DNA from: Spongospora subterranea f. sp. subterranea
Taxonomy: Eukaryota; Endomyxa: Phytomyxea; Phytomyxea; Plasmodiophorida
Direction: 5' to 3'
DNA length: 35,759 bases
Assembly (NCBI GenBank): GCA_049724395.1
Contig: JAUGWO010000210.1
Coordinates: 1 to 35,759, forward strand
This document shows positions 11,529 through 23,000 of this stretch, one piece after another. Below the pieces are notes generated by a model. That model ran no database searches. It had not been told where the DNA came from and worked only from the letters and a program-made list of their open reading frames with translations. The stretch's first letter is position 1. Every line of letters starts with the position of its first letter. Made by a program: the position numbers and the translations under genes.

Positions 11529-12919
11529 CGTGATCAATAAAAAACCAGCGATTTCAGAAATGAGTGAGATTGGCGGGTATCAAACAGTACTCCTCCCAAT
11601 AGAATTCACTTTGCGATCGAGCACACCCACAATGATGCGAACAAACACAATTCGTCGCTGACAAAATTTACACAACAAAATATCCACGCAAACACACATT
11701 AAATAAAAAGGGGTTGCATTAATTGGGTGTTAGTCTGTAGGTGTCAAAAACCAGTCTATGCATTTAGTGTTTACAAATCACCAAATACGACTTATGTCGG
11801 AGTGAATCGTTTCATAAAACAACCCAGACGGTTTGGAGTGCTTTGTATGGGCAAAGTATCACAATTAGTGTCTTCGTTGTCTTCCATCAAGATTGAAGGG
11901 TAAAACCTCCGTCGCGACCTCGTCGTTCCTGACGGCAGGAATCAACAAATTCGGCGGAATCACATGTTATGACCTCAAAGATGTCGAAACACTATCTGAT
12001 ATCTTGTTGAATACAAAAAGCCAATCTGCAAAGATCACGTTGAAAGAGAGCAAAAAATCTGGATTATTTTATGTGCTTTGTATTCAAAACTCTTGGAAGA
12101 GCACAGCTGTTCAAAAGGTCGTCTTTAAGCACTATCTCAAAAAATCTCCAATACGGAGAACACTGGACGTGTCCACGAAATTTATGGGGCTCATAGAACT
12201 AGTGGAAATCCTCGCCTCGTCGATGAATCAAATACTTGAGAGCAGAAAGTTAAGGGCCAGGGTTCCTTCGACCAAGTATTTGTCGAGGTCCAGGGCGGGG
12301 TCGAATTAAACAGCGCGTTGACGGCGCGGAGAAGAGGATGACAAAGGAACTTTGCGCCTACTTAGGACGTCGAAGAACTTTGGATGGCCCTCGATAAAAA
12401 GGGTCGGCCTTCGATGACCGTTCCCAGTCCTGCACGGTACAGAAATGGTCATTCTCATTTCGAGGATCAGGAGTGCAGGGTTACGTGATTAAAAGATGGG
12501 CTTTGCAATTTGCAGACCATGTTGGAATGGCTCGTACTCACGCTTTGTGAGATAAGTAAGGGTCGATGTAGCAAACAAACCTGCAATTAGCTTGGTTGTT
12601 TCGCAGAGGATGTGTGTATTAGCGGAGCTTCAGCTCATATATTTTGGCTATCGATGACAATTCATTAATATTGCATACCCCTTTGAAAGTCCTAGCCATT
12701 CGCCGTTCGGTTTCAATGCTACGGGTTGCGCAATCCGTGCTGTACTGTAGGTGTGTGACTGTAACCATGTGAGTGTATATACCGGGGACCCTGTTGTGTA
12801 ACATGTCTGGGAGGTATCACCGCCACCGATGGGGTTAGGGTCTGACTCTGAACAATGCAGTTGATCTACGCAAATCCATAGCATATTTGACGGTTCGCGA
12901 CGCCTAATATCTATTGCTC
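11529..12919. other. Divergent intergenic region with one unassigned open frame
   Basis: This lies between the start of the shorter ankyrin gene (leftward) and the start of the Na+/H+ exchanger (rightward), and probably holds both promoters. A plus-strand frame of about 138 codons (11893-12309) lacks an early ATG and has no recognised domain. It could be an exon of an unknown gene: a GTAAAA donor and a GGCAG acceptor lie at its left, but no joining I tried kept a frame open. The rest (12310-12919) shows nothing definite. Confidence 0.35.
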
Positions 12920-15900
12920 ATGTTGTCGTCTCTTCTTGATGCGACCGACACTGCCGGTGGCCATGCCAATTCTCACGATTTCGTCGGCCTAAATTCCCTT
13001 CTCTTCGTTCTCGTGGTTGGCGTCTGCCTGTTTCTGGCCCGGGTTTGGAGCACGTGTTTTACGGAAATCGCTATTATGCTCTTATGCTTCATCAGGTAAT
13101 TCGGGAATACAAGCTCTATTATATACCATCGTCCGCAGCTAGCATGATATTTGGCGTACTAATTGGAATTGTGATCATTTTTTTGGGCAGCGGTAATAAG
13201 GAATGGCGACATTGTCGTCAATCTTATTCAAAAATAATCATTTTTTCCAGAGGAGGCTGAATTTGTACGGTTTCAGCCGAACTTATTTTTTTATGTTCTT
13301 CTTCCGCCGATAATATTCCATGCCGGTTACAGTTTAAGAAGGGTAAATCTAGCCAACTTGAAGTTTTGCGTTTTCTTGTGCGGTAATTGATCCTATTTAT
13401 TTCATCAGAGAGAATTTTTTCGGAATTTGACAACTATTATGATGTTCGCTGTGTTTGGTACATTGATCTCCACGGTAAACATGCCATTACCATTTCTTCG
13501 TGCATTTGACTTCAAATCAGCTGGTAATCGGATATTTCCTATATGGATTAGCGCTACTCGGTTTGATTGGGTTGGATTCATCCAATCCGCTTGAATGGTA
13601 AGTTTCATTGATTGAAACAAGTGGAATGTCCATGATTTGTTCGTTGGGCGTTCTCAGTGACTTGAATTCGGGACACTACAATGTTGATGTATTTTTGATT
13701 AGTTTGACATTTGCCGCATTGATATCGGCTGTGGATCCTGTTGCGACTCTATCAATATTGGGGTCACGTGACATCAATGCTGATCCGTTGCTGTATAATC
13801 TGGTGTTTGGCGAGACCGTTTTGAATGACGCCGTGTCCATTGTTTTGTTCAAGTACGTCTCCATAATAATGCCAATTTCAACTTGTTTCAACTGAGATGC
13901 GTTCAGGACCTTTCAGCAATCGGTTCCGACTCAGCCGGCGTTTTCGATTGTCAATATTATGGCCATCTTCAGCGGCGTTTCCATTGCGTCAACTCTTGTT
14001 GGCACCGGGTAAGATTTCAATTTGTTATTCAACAATATTTCTCAGTATTTTGTATTTTCCTGTATGGTTTTCGATTTCCTTCTCAAGTCTTTTGCTTCAG
14101 AGTTGCCTTGCTCTGCGCTTACGTCTTTCGCTGCGTTGAGTTCAAAGAATCCCCAGCGCATGAATACACTCTCATGTTTCTGTTTGCTTATTCTTCATAC
14201 TGCCTTTCCGAGATCGCTGGGCTTTCTGGAGGTAATGCGGTTATCAACCCGAAGTTTTTGTTTCATAATCAAAAAATATCGCTTGATGACAAGCAGTTTG
14301 GCAAATAATGAAAAATATTTTTTATGCTTCTTTTACCTCACCAGTGACGTGGATTTTGTTAATATTTACTCTTATTTTGGCCCTTTATCTTAGTCAAGTA
14401 GTTTGTGGTCTGATCCGAAATTTTGTAAATGTAGTCATGGCTCTATTTATTTGTGGGATCGTAATGCATAACTACACATGGTACAGCCTCTCCTCTACTA
14501 CCCGCCGATCTACGAAGCACATATTCCACAGTTTTGCACTGCTCGCAGAAACGTTCTTGTTTGCCTACGTTGGCATCACCGCTGGTAATTCTATTTCTTA
14601 CTTACGGTTTCATATACGCTGATTTTGCTGATAAACCCTTCTGCTTCTTCAAGCCCCAATTACGTATTCCGATTCTTTAGCAACATATTTTCTGTTTATC
14701 ACTTCTTCCTCGTGGTCACAGGTTCAATTACGTTTATATCTTTTTCATCGCATTGTTTCCTGTCAATCTGGACATCACAATTGCTGTCTTTTGTTCCCAA
14801 AATCAAATTTGACATGGATTTGCGCGTTTAGGAATGTCGTTCAAGCCGGGAGATTGGTCTGAAGTGGTCACCAATGCTGGTAATATTCACTCTTTTTGCC
14901 TGCTTTCTTGGTAAGTTATTTAGTTTTCTTCCTCTTCCTTCTCCGGCGAATCCCTGTTCTTGATTCATATCACAAGCCTCATTTTTCTTTTGCTGCTTCC
15001 TTCTTGTGGTGTATGCACTTTCTAACTTTTTTTCAAGCGAGAGCAGTCCATATTTTTCCAGGATCTGCTCTGGTCAACTTGAGAAGAAAGAGAAAGATCA
15101 CATTTCCGATGCAAGTTGTAATGTGGTTCGCTGGTTTACGAGGTAAGTCATCGTTTTTCAATCGCTTTCGTCCTTGTTTTGAAAAATCATTTTTTATTTT
15201 GCTTTTCCTGCTTTCTTTTATACTTATTCTTAGTGTTCATCAGGAGCTGTTTCTTTTGCATTGGCGCTTTCGGTTGACACTCCTAATCGGTCGATTGTAA
15301 TTACGACCACTTTGACAATTGTCTTCTTCACCACTGTCGTTTGCGGCGGTCTCACTGGTAAATTCTATGTTTAATTTTCCTTACCATCCCTGCGAGGTTT
15401 GCGGAAGTTGTCATCAAATTTTAATGTCAATCCTTTTTTTTGTTCAAGTTTTTTTGTTTTGTAGTTCGTAGTGTCATATACTGTGATAGGAATTGCACTC
15501 TTCGTTTGAAGGTCCTTTGATCTCGCATACGTTTATTGCAGTGATTACATTGCCCCTCACATTAACCGTTGTTGCTGTAGAACCGTTACTGTCAAAGCTG
15601 AAGTTACGTCGTGACTGCAACGATGTTCGGAATCCGTTGATGGTAATTGAGGAAAATGGTCACCGGGAGATCGCTGTGCCTCAGGATGCAGAAGAGGATG
15701 ACGACGTGCCCCAGTCGCCATCATCTCCGATCGGCGGCATCCACAAAATGTGGGTCGATTTCGACGAATATGTAAGTGCACAACTTCATTGCTTCCGCTT
15801 TGCTCCAGTATCAGGTTTTGAGAATTCGAAATCTTCTTTGATCACGTTGTGACCATTTGATTGTTGTTGGCGTTATGGTGATTTTGATTTTGCATGGTTG

Positions 15901-16162
15901 AAGCGGTTTTGGTTTGTCTTTCACCATTTGGCCTGTATTGCTCTATACGTGTTTTTTCAGTAAAAACCTTTTCTGTTAGTCAATTGAATCCTTTGTCGTT
16001 TCCGCAAATTTTGCGATAGTGTACTGATGGGCTTTGTAGTACATGAAGGCTTGGTTTGGTGGGCCCAACCAAGATCAAAAAGGCCATATTGTATTTTCGT
16101 CGTCACATCCACCACCTTCATTATCCCTCCGATCAGTATCCACCTCCGCCACTGACATATGA
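12920..16162 (+). CDS. Na+/H+ exchanger, CPA1 family (NHE8/NHX-like)
   Basis: At least 14 exons can be read: 12920-13042, 13096-13192, 13251-13342, 13409-13474, 13521-13597, 13658-13852, 13907-14008, 14101-14231, 14435-14584, about 14830-14910, 15038-15142, 15244-15358, about 15512 (or 15542)-15771, and 16040-16162. Most introns are 46-66 nt and all begin GT and end AG. Hallmarks of the family are [17 protein letters not shown] (amiloride-site helix), [48 protein letters not shown], and [15 protein letters not shown]. The product, near 570 residues with about 12 membrane helices, should swap Na+ or K+ for H+, most likely in Golgi, endosomal or vacuolar membrane. The tail is acidic (QDAEEDDD) and then has MWVDFDEY and MKAWFGGPN, a layout seen in intracellular NHEs. 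The joint between 14584 and 14830 does not keep frame directly. A 41-nt exon at about 14680-14720 would restore it, but its donor is weak. Confidence 0.9.
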
Positions 16163-16998
16163 CCTCTGTGATTAATCTTCCTATTACAATACATCATTAT
16201 TGCTATTTATTCAACTTTCATCGGCTCAAAGTAAATTGTCCAACATCACAGATCAATATAGCACTATCAGTTTCTCAACGAAATGAGCAGCGCTACCATT
16301 GCAGATTGCTTTGTCGCTGGTCATAGCTTCATTCACCCATGTTCAAAGGGATCATCTTCTCGATTCGTGAGGCAAGTAATTTTTGAAAAATCCTTCGTCT
16401 CCATATCGAGGTTTCTACAAAGAAGTCGCTGTGAGCCGACGTTCCAACCGGTTTCTGGTTGCAATGTGCGACAATCAGTATCCTGTCTAAGTGTAACCTA
16501 AAACAGCCAACGCCCTGGTCGATCGGCTAAATAACGATCATCGTTATAGGCTATTTTAAAACGGTTTTGTGATGTCACATATTTATTGATCGAGCAACTA
16601 CAGTACTCACCAGCAAGGACGATTTCTGAAGGGGCCGCGATCAGTCCTCTGCTTAAACGGCTACGACTGGTTCATTTCATGATTTTTGAACTGGGACAGT
16701 TCTGCTATCTCCAAACAGTCGTGGCGTAGGGTTTTTAGTCATACTGGTAAACGGCTTCGTCCATGGGTCTTACTCCCTTCGCCAACTGTATACAAGCTCG
16801 AATAGTCAGGAAATGAATTTGCCCTTTAACAAGCAAAGTCGCGCTCAGTGACTCGAAGGATCTCAGAACACGTTGACCGAGTGACTGTCGAACAAATGGG
16901 GGTGATGACCTATCGGGACGTGAACGAGATTCACCTCTGCCGTTCATCGTGAAATTCTCTCGAGTTTCTGCCAAGACCAGCGGCATTCTCAGCGGTTG
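16163..16998. other. Intergenic, no recognised gene
   Basis: This lies between the exchanger stop codon and the F-box start. Short open frames (16283-16501 plus; 16735-16986 minus) show no known motif. The minus-strand one abuts the F-box start codon and would overlap its promoter. The region probably holds the 3' end of one transcript and the promoter of the next. Confidence 0.4.
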
Positions 16999-18285
16999 AT
17001 GGATCCGCTTTCATCTCTGTTATCATCCTTTTATTACACACCGATATTAACCTTTCTAGAGCCTCAAGATGCTTTATCACTCGCCAGAACAAACAGATTC
17101 TTGGCAACCGGTGCGTTTTTTCGCGAAGTGTTCAATTGTTTTTCCGATTGAGTTTCAGATATGCGACACGATGGTTGTCCAATCTGGCAATATTTTTACA
17201 ACTTGGCCCGTCCTGAATCTAATCCTGGACCGATTGAGGCCGTTACTTACGAGCAGTTCTCGAATATGTCACGATCGGTCAAGATTCGGTTTGTTCGTGG
17301 GCGTTTCGGTGCAATTTCGCGTCTCCTCCTTTCCACAGAGTTCGTCATGCACCCACAGGCGACGTTCCAGGAACTGGGAGACTATCTCATGAACGTTATC
17401 ACTCCCGGGCGCCATTGCGCACAGGATTTTGAGCCGGCAACGATAAAACGACTCAATGGCGCAATCGTGCAACTGAACCTTCAAGATCCTGTGCCGATCA
17501 ATGACGTTTTACGAATCGGGGATCGGATCCGAATGGGTCTGGCCGATGTTCACGAAGTTACTGATATCGTCTGGATGCGTTGGTGTTCAGATTGTCATCA
17601 TATTGGTCGGTTATGGCCATATCGCACCCTTTATCGCAAGTCGCCTTGCCATCGTATCCGCCCTCTGTCCGATCCAGCCGATCCCAATATCATCGACAAT
17701 CTCTTCCCAAATATCGTCTCGTGTTTGCGCAAGGGGATGACCATCTTCATTTTCCCGCTCTTCGTCACCCTGGCCTGGAAAAATGGCATCCCAAATCAGA
17801 ACCATTCCGCCTCGGGTGACGCCAACGACGTTGGACCGTTCCTGAACCAGATTGAAACAATCCTGGAAGGTCAAGGAGGGGTTGGTCCACGTCCAAACAG
17901 AGCTGATGGCGAACCGCTCTTCGTGAATCTCTGGCGCTATATCAAAACACTGTATCTGGACGATCCAATGAACTGCTCACTCAGCTGCACGGGCAATGCG
18001 TTTGAGTTCACGATATATCGCGGTCAGCCGATAGATGGTGACCATATCGTCACCCGAGATGTGTCGGACCCCGTTATCAACGACCTCGAACCTGCGTTCC
18101 CCGAAGAAGCCGATGAACCACGTCCAAGCGGCTATCGAACTCTGCACGATCTGTTCCTAGATCTGGAGGAGTATCTTCATCAGGATCGAATCCCCCTCCT
18201 GATCCGATATCGCGATAATCATCATCGCCGTCCCATCGACACGGCTCGTCGTGGGCCAGCATTCAGAACATGTTCAATTATTTAA
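16999..18285 (+). CDS. F-box-like protein with C-terminal CaaX-like motif
   Basis: Exon 1 (16999-17110) and exon 2 (17159-18285) join through a 48-nt GTGCGT...TTTCAG intron with G|AT at the junction, giving a 412-residue protein. The N-terminus reads PILTFLEPQDALSLARTNRF then LATDMRHDGCPIWQYFY. This matches the F-box plan (L-x-FL-x-P-x-D-x-L-x-L-A-R-x-x-R-x-L...D...W) that docks to SKP1 in SCF ubiquitin ligases. The fit spans the splice junction, which supports the exon structure. The remaining 340 residues have no repeat or domain I recognise, so the substrate is unknown. The protein ends TCSII; CSII fits a CaaX box with X = Ile, suggesting geranylgeranylation and membrane attachment, as known for FBXL2-type proteins. 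The F-box call rests on pattern only. Confidence 0.65.
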
Positions 18286-18644
18286 TATATGACACGAAAC
18301 CAGGATTCCATACGTCGTCCACATGAATTTCCCCAAACTCACGCCTTTCTTTTTGAAGTATTATCACCGATTCTGCGCGACCAAACTTATCCAAACGAAT
18401 GGACCAAGAACCGGTGACTTCTAATTAAGCTGAAGCAAGGCTTCTTGATCGTTCAGATGGAATACCATGAATGAGGCCTGAACAACAACTTCAATTCATG
18501 TGATATTTTTACACCGAGAGCAATGCTCTGTCGCAAAATCAACTAACCAACAGGTTTCTGCATTGGCAATCCTGGTGCAAAGTAACTGAACGGTGTCAGG
18601 TCAGATAAAAAAGGATATTTATGTCGACTGAAAATTGCAAAAAT
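18286..18644. other. Intergenic with ankyrin-gene remnant
   Basis: Most of this stretch has no coding signal. At about 18465-18540 the minus strand carries GAAGTTGTTGTTCAGGCCTC preceded by GCGACAGAGCATTGCTCTCGG. This parallels GAAGTTGCTATTCAGGCCTC and GCGACGCAAAATCGCTCCCGG in the last exon of the shorter ankyrin gene (9447-9500). It is probably a scrap of a further family member in the same orientation. Confidence 0.45.
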
Positions 18645-18728
18645 TGCCCCAGACGGGATTCGAACCCGCGCCCCACGAATGAGATGCGAACCTGAATCGC
18701 ACGTGTTAGACCACTCCACCACCGGAGC
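18645..18728 (-). tRNA. tRNA-Leu (anticodon CAG)
   Basis: On the minus strand the acceptor stem GCTCCGG pairs with CTGGGGC (two G-U pairs). The D arm has GTG/CAC around GAGTGGTCTAA. The anticodon stem TGCGA/TCGCA holds the loop TTCAGGT, giving anticodon CAG. A long variable arm (class II) follows, and the T arm has GGTTCGAATCC. The A box (TGGTGGAGTGGTC) and B box (GGTTCGAATCC) of an internal pol III promoter are present. A T5 run directly after the gene would end transcription. There is no intron. The discriminator is A, as in leucine tRNAs. Confidence 0.93.
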
Positions 18729-18743
18729 ATTAGATGAAATATT

Positions 18744-19000
18744 AGCAACTACACACTTCTAAGTCACAGTCAGACCTAGAAATTATCATTAGTACCCTAA
18801 TACAATCCATTCACTTCTTCAATTGAACTAACAACCGGTGAACCTGTCGACGATATATCTATAGGAGCTAATGCCAAATCATTGGCTAGCGTTATTACAG
18901 GTTCACCGGTTGTTAGTTCAATTGAAGAAGTGAATGGATTGTATTAGGGTACTAATGATAATATCTAGGTCTGACTGTGACTTAGAAGTGTGTAGTTGCT
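18744..19000. repeat. Palindromic (foldback) element, 104-bp arms
   Basis: The left arm 18744-18847 (AGCAACTACACACTTC...AACCTGT) and right arm 18897-19000 (ACAGGTTCACCGG...GTAGTTGCT) are reverse complements with only one mismatch noticed (AATTTC against ATATC). They are separated by a 49-bp spacer. Such near-perfect arms imply a recent origin or strong homogenisation. The structure could be a MITE or an inverted LTR duplication. It sits 15 bp upstream of the tRNA gene and about 50 bp from the end of the Copia coding region. No clear target duplication was found. Confidence 0.9.
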
Positions 19001-20077
19001 TTTACGCCCCTTCGCTGAATAGTCATTGTCTGTCATTGTGGTAGTTCTCACTTTTTCATCAACTTATTGCGATGCTTTTCGAACAGTTGATTTGAGAGTG
19101 GCTTCGCTAACATATGCTCGGTTGGACAATAGATAGCATTGATCCGCCCTTCCTGTGTCTTCTCACGAATAAAGTGATGCCGTATATCGATACGTTTGGT
19201 TCGCGACTTGTTGGAGGTGTTCTTTTCAAGGAAAATAGCACCTTGATTATCTTGGTGTAGAGTCGCCTGTTTCTTGGTAATAATTCCAAGTTCATGTAGT
19301 AAATCTTGTAACCATACGGCTTCCTTCGTTGCATCAGAAGCTGCAATGTATTCGGCTTCTGTTGTGGATAATGTGACTGTGGATTGTTTCTTGCTTTTCC
19401 AAGATATGACGTTATGTCCAATCGAAAATATCCATCCAGTGGTCGACTGGCGATCGCATATGTCTCCAGCAAAATCGCTGTCAGCCCAACCTGTAAGTTG
19501 GTGATCGCCTTGTGTGAAGGTTAGACCTAAATCTGGAGTTCCTTTCAAATACTTGATGATTCTTTGAACGGCTTTCCATAACGATTTCGTGGGTTTGCTG
19601 ACATGTCGACTAATGTTGTTGTTCGCGAATGCCAGGTCAGGTCTCGTCGCATTTGCTAAGTACGTAAGGCTTCCGATTGCTTCACGAATCGGGTATGTGG
19701 TGATGATAGCGTCGTCGTCTGGTGTGTAGATTTCCGACATCGGGGTTGGTGCTGGTTTGCAGTTATCTTGTCCGAATTTGGATATGATAGTATATCCATT
19801 GTTGCGGATCAGGTCGAGTAGTGATGTCTGCCAAGCTCTCCCAGCCTGTTTTAAGCCATAGAGGGCTTTGTTAAGCATGCATACCTTGTGCTCGTCCCCG
19901 TGCTTCATAAAGCCTTCCGGTTGTTCGATGTAGATGGGGAGCAATAATGGTGCATTTGGTAGGCTGTAGTAAAGTCTCGCTGGTATATCTTCCAGGTATT
20001 ATTGACTGCAAGACAGATGAGGATACGAACTGAAGTATGTGCAAGTACCGAAGAATAGGTTTCGTGATAGTCGATTT
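19001..20077 (-). mobile_element. Copia fossil, reverse transcriptase and RNase H part
   Basis: The minus strand carries the second half of a Copia polyprotein. It has reverse-transcriptase remains (IDYHETYSSVLAHTS region, then IYIEQPEGF and CMLNKALYGLKQAGRAW), the GSLTYLANATRPDLAFA block, and RNase H with WADSDFAGD, STTEAEYIAASDA and the HHFIREK end. A purine-rich stretch (GCGAAGGGGCG) follows the coding end. It differs clearly from the neighbouring Copia, so it belongs to another lineage. Its upstream half is missing at the edge of the other element. It is broken and incomplete. Confidence 0.88.
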
Positions 20078-23000
20078 TGTTAAAACTGCAACCCGATTTC
20101 TTCCGGACTTCTATTTATGTTACAGATATTGTTCTATCTTCAGTCACACCCATTTTAATAAATCACTTCCCTTCCGTATCTGTCGTCTCAACTGCATACT
20201 TTCAAGAGAGTAACAGTCGAAGAATGTCGTCTAATGATGCAGATCGAGTTGGGAAGCTACAAACCATTGTACCAACACTTACCAATGACAATTACTCTAT
20301 ATGGAGTCGCAAGTTTTTATTGGGTCTCAAGGCTATAGGTGCTTATGTTCTTTATTATGATGTTCAACGCTAATTCCAGCGTTCAAATTGCATAAACTGA
20401 GCCATTAGCGGCCTATTCACGGGATTTGGATGTTCTACCACGTTAGCGACGTCCGCAGATGTCTGCCAGTCACGAAACCGGGATCGTCGTGTAGCCACGA
20501 CTATCACCTGTCCGGAGGTACCTTGTGCGGCGCCAGGGGATGTGTTCCCGGGGCGCTGCGTTCATCGGCGTGTTCGTCATCGTCAGGGCGCGCGCCGCGA
20601 CCGGCATCGTTAACGGCGCCACGGAGTCGATCGACCGTGGTAGGTACACTCGGTTGCGGCGCATTGCCTGTGGTAGGGTCAGGTGGTAGGGCGTTTATTG
20701 CCCCGCTAGCTCTCGTGGCTACACGACGATCCCGGTTTCGAGACTGGCAGACGTCTGCGGACGGACGTCTGTGCCAGTGTGATAGTTGGTCCAAATCCCG
20801 TGAAGAGGCCGCTAATGGCTCGTAGCTGGTTCCAGCATTCGAAAGTCATAAACGAGCCATTAGCGGCCTCTTCACGGGATTTGGATGTTCTATCACACTG
20901 GCAGACGTCCGTCCGCAGACGTCTGCCAGTCTCGAAACCGGGATCGTCGTGTAGCCACGAGAGCTAGCGGGGCAATAAATGGGATTCAAGATATAAAGCC
21001 ATCACTTGATGAGATGTTACATGCTGTGTTGCTCATAAGCATGGGAGAAGACATTTATCCAATTGTAGAAAATTCTAGAAGCACACAAGAAGCTTGGAAT
21101 ATTCTAGATTCACGCTTTGGTAATAATTCAACATCAGGGGCATTGAATGCTATCCAAGAAACCTTCAACATTAAGCAAGGTTCACTCTCTGTTTCGGAAT
21201 ATATTGCAAAAGTTCAAGGGGCTTTGAATAATGTTGCCCGGGTCGCTTCAGACTTCATAACAATTAATGATAATTTGTTGGCGCTGATCCTATTGATGGG
21301 AGTGTCTGAGGAATATCAAACAGTAGTTGATACGATTGACGCTTCTTATAAATCTCTATCAAGTATGGATGTCATAACGAAACTTCAGAATGCTGAACGT
21401 CGTCGAAGTACACGTCTTAAAGAGAACCAAGATGGGATTTTGGCAGCTACTGCTCAATCGTATCGAATGTGTCGGTCGACACTGTAACACTTTACGTACA
21501 AAGTGTTGGAAAAAAACGTGCTTTAATGCACCCAGAACGACGCAATTCCAACAATGATAAAGATAATGATGTGATTTCTGCTTATTCTGCTTCTGTATAT
21601 GCTGGTCAGAATGAAGGAAAATCCTGGCTCTTAGATTCAGGTTGTAACCGACATATTTGTAATGATTTATCTCTCATGTCGGACATGAAGCAAGATAAAT
21701 CGACATCTATTCAACTTGGTGATGAACATTATGTCGACAGCACGTATATTGGAACAAGCACTACAACTCTTGGACAATCCAAGGCTGTTTTGACTGAGAC
21801 GCTTTTTATACCAGAGATGGGCAGAAATTTATTGTCGCTTGGCGTCAGTACTGACAGAGGGCTGAAATTTTGGTTCGATGGAGAAGTATGTCGCATATTT
21901 TCTGCAGTTTCTTCCGATCCAGAAGGGACGGTATTATGCACCGTTCCAAAAGGTTAACAATTTATACACCCTGCACAGCAGCAATACAGCTAATTTCTGT
22001 CACTCAAGAGCCAAAGTCGATATTGTACGGTGGCATGAGCGATTAAAACATGCAAACTATGATACTATTCGTAGGCTTATTCGCCACAAAGACATTCACG
22101 TTTCACGCATGAAGATTCCGGATTCACCCTGTAGTGGCTGTTGCCGCGGAAAAATGAGTCGAGGGCGCTTTCCTCAAAGGAATCCAAAATCATTCGCTAC
22201 CAAAGTTCTCCAGCGAGTATATTCCGATGTTTGTGGTCCATTTCCCGTTAATGCTTTAAACTCAAGGGCGCGATATTTCTGTCTTTTCGTTGATGAATTT
22301 TCTAGATTTATTTGCGTGTATTTATTGAAAAAAAAGCGACGTTTTTAAGGCAATGAAACAATTTGTTCGTGAATCTACTCGCTTTACTGTATCTGCCATT
22401 AAAGAAATCATATGTCTTCAGTCTGACAATGGCGGCGAATACTTATCTTCTCATATGAAAATTTTTCTTACCGAACTTGGAGTTATTCATCAAACTTCAA
22501 TCCCATATGATCATGAGCAGCAAGGAATGGCAGAGCGGCCAATTCGGACAATCGTGGAAGCTGCGGAAAGTATGAGGCTACACGCGAACCTACCAAAATG
22601 TTTTTGGGGAGATGCTATTTCGACTGCCGTGTATATCTATAATAGGTTTCCGCACTCATCGCTAGAATTCTTATCACCTTATGAGAAATGGTTTAACAAG
22701 AAACCCTCTTTACATCATTTTAGGGTATTTGGTTGCAATACGTGGGTACATCAGCAAAATCGCCATCAAGCCCGACTAACTCCTAAGTCGTTCGAATGTA
22801 CATTTATTGGTTATGCTCACCGACAAAAGGCTTATAGATTTTGGGATTGGTCAAATCAACGAATGGTAATTAGTCGTGATGCGAAATTTGATGAATGCTC
22901 TTTTAGTTTTTCCCCTAATGCTAACTCTGAGGAAGACGCTGTTGACGAACAGCATAATCTTGCAGACTTGTTAACAGGTTGTACTTCTGAGGAAGGAATG

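Noticed and set aside
12619-12884. Minus-strand frames upstream of the exchanger
   Set aside because: No motif, no paired exon and a cysteine- and serine-rich random look. They lie in the likely promoter region.
16735-16986. Minus-strand open frame of 83 codons beside the F-box start
   Set aside because: No domain, no splice partner found, and it would overlap the F-box promoter region. It is most likely chance.
20430-20825. 131-codon frame in the GC-rich foldback element
   Set aside because: High GC makes stop codons rare. The frame runs across inverted-repeat arms and shows no known domain.
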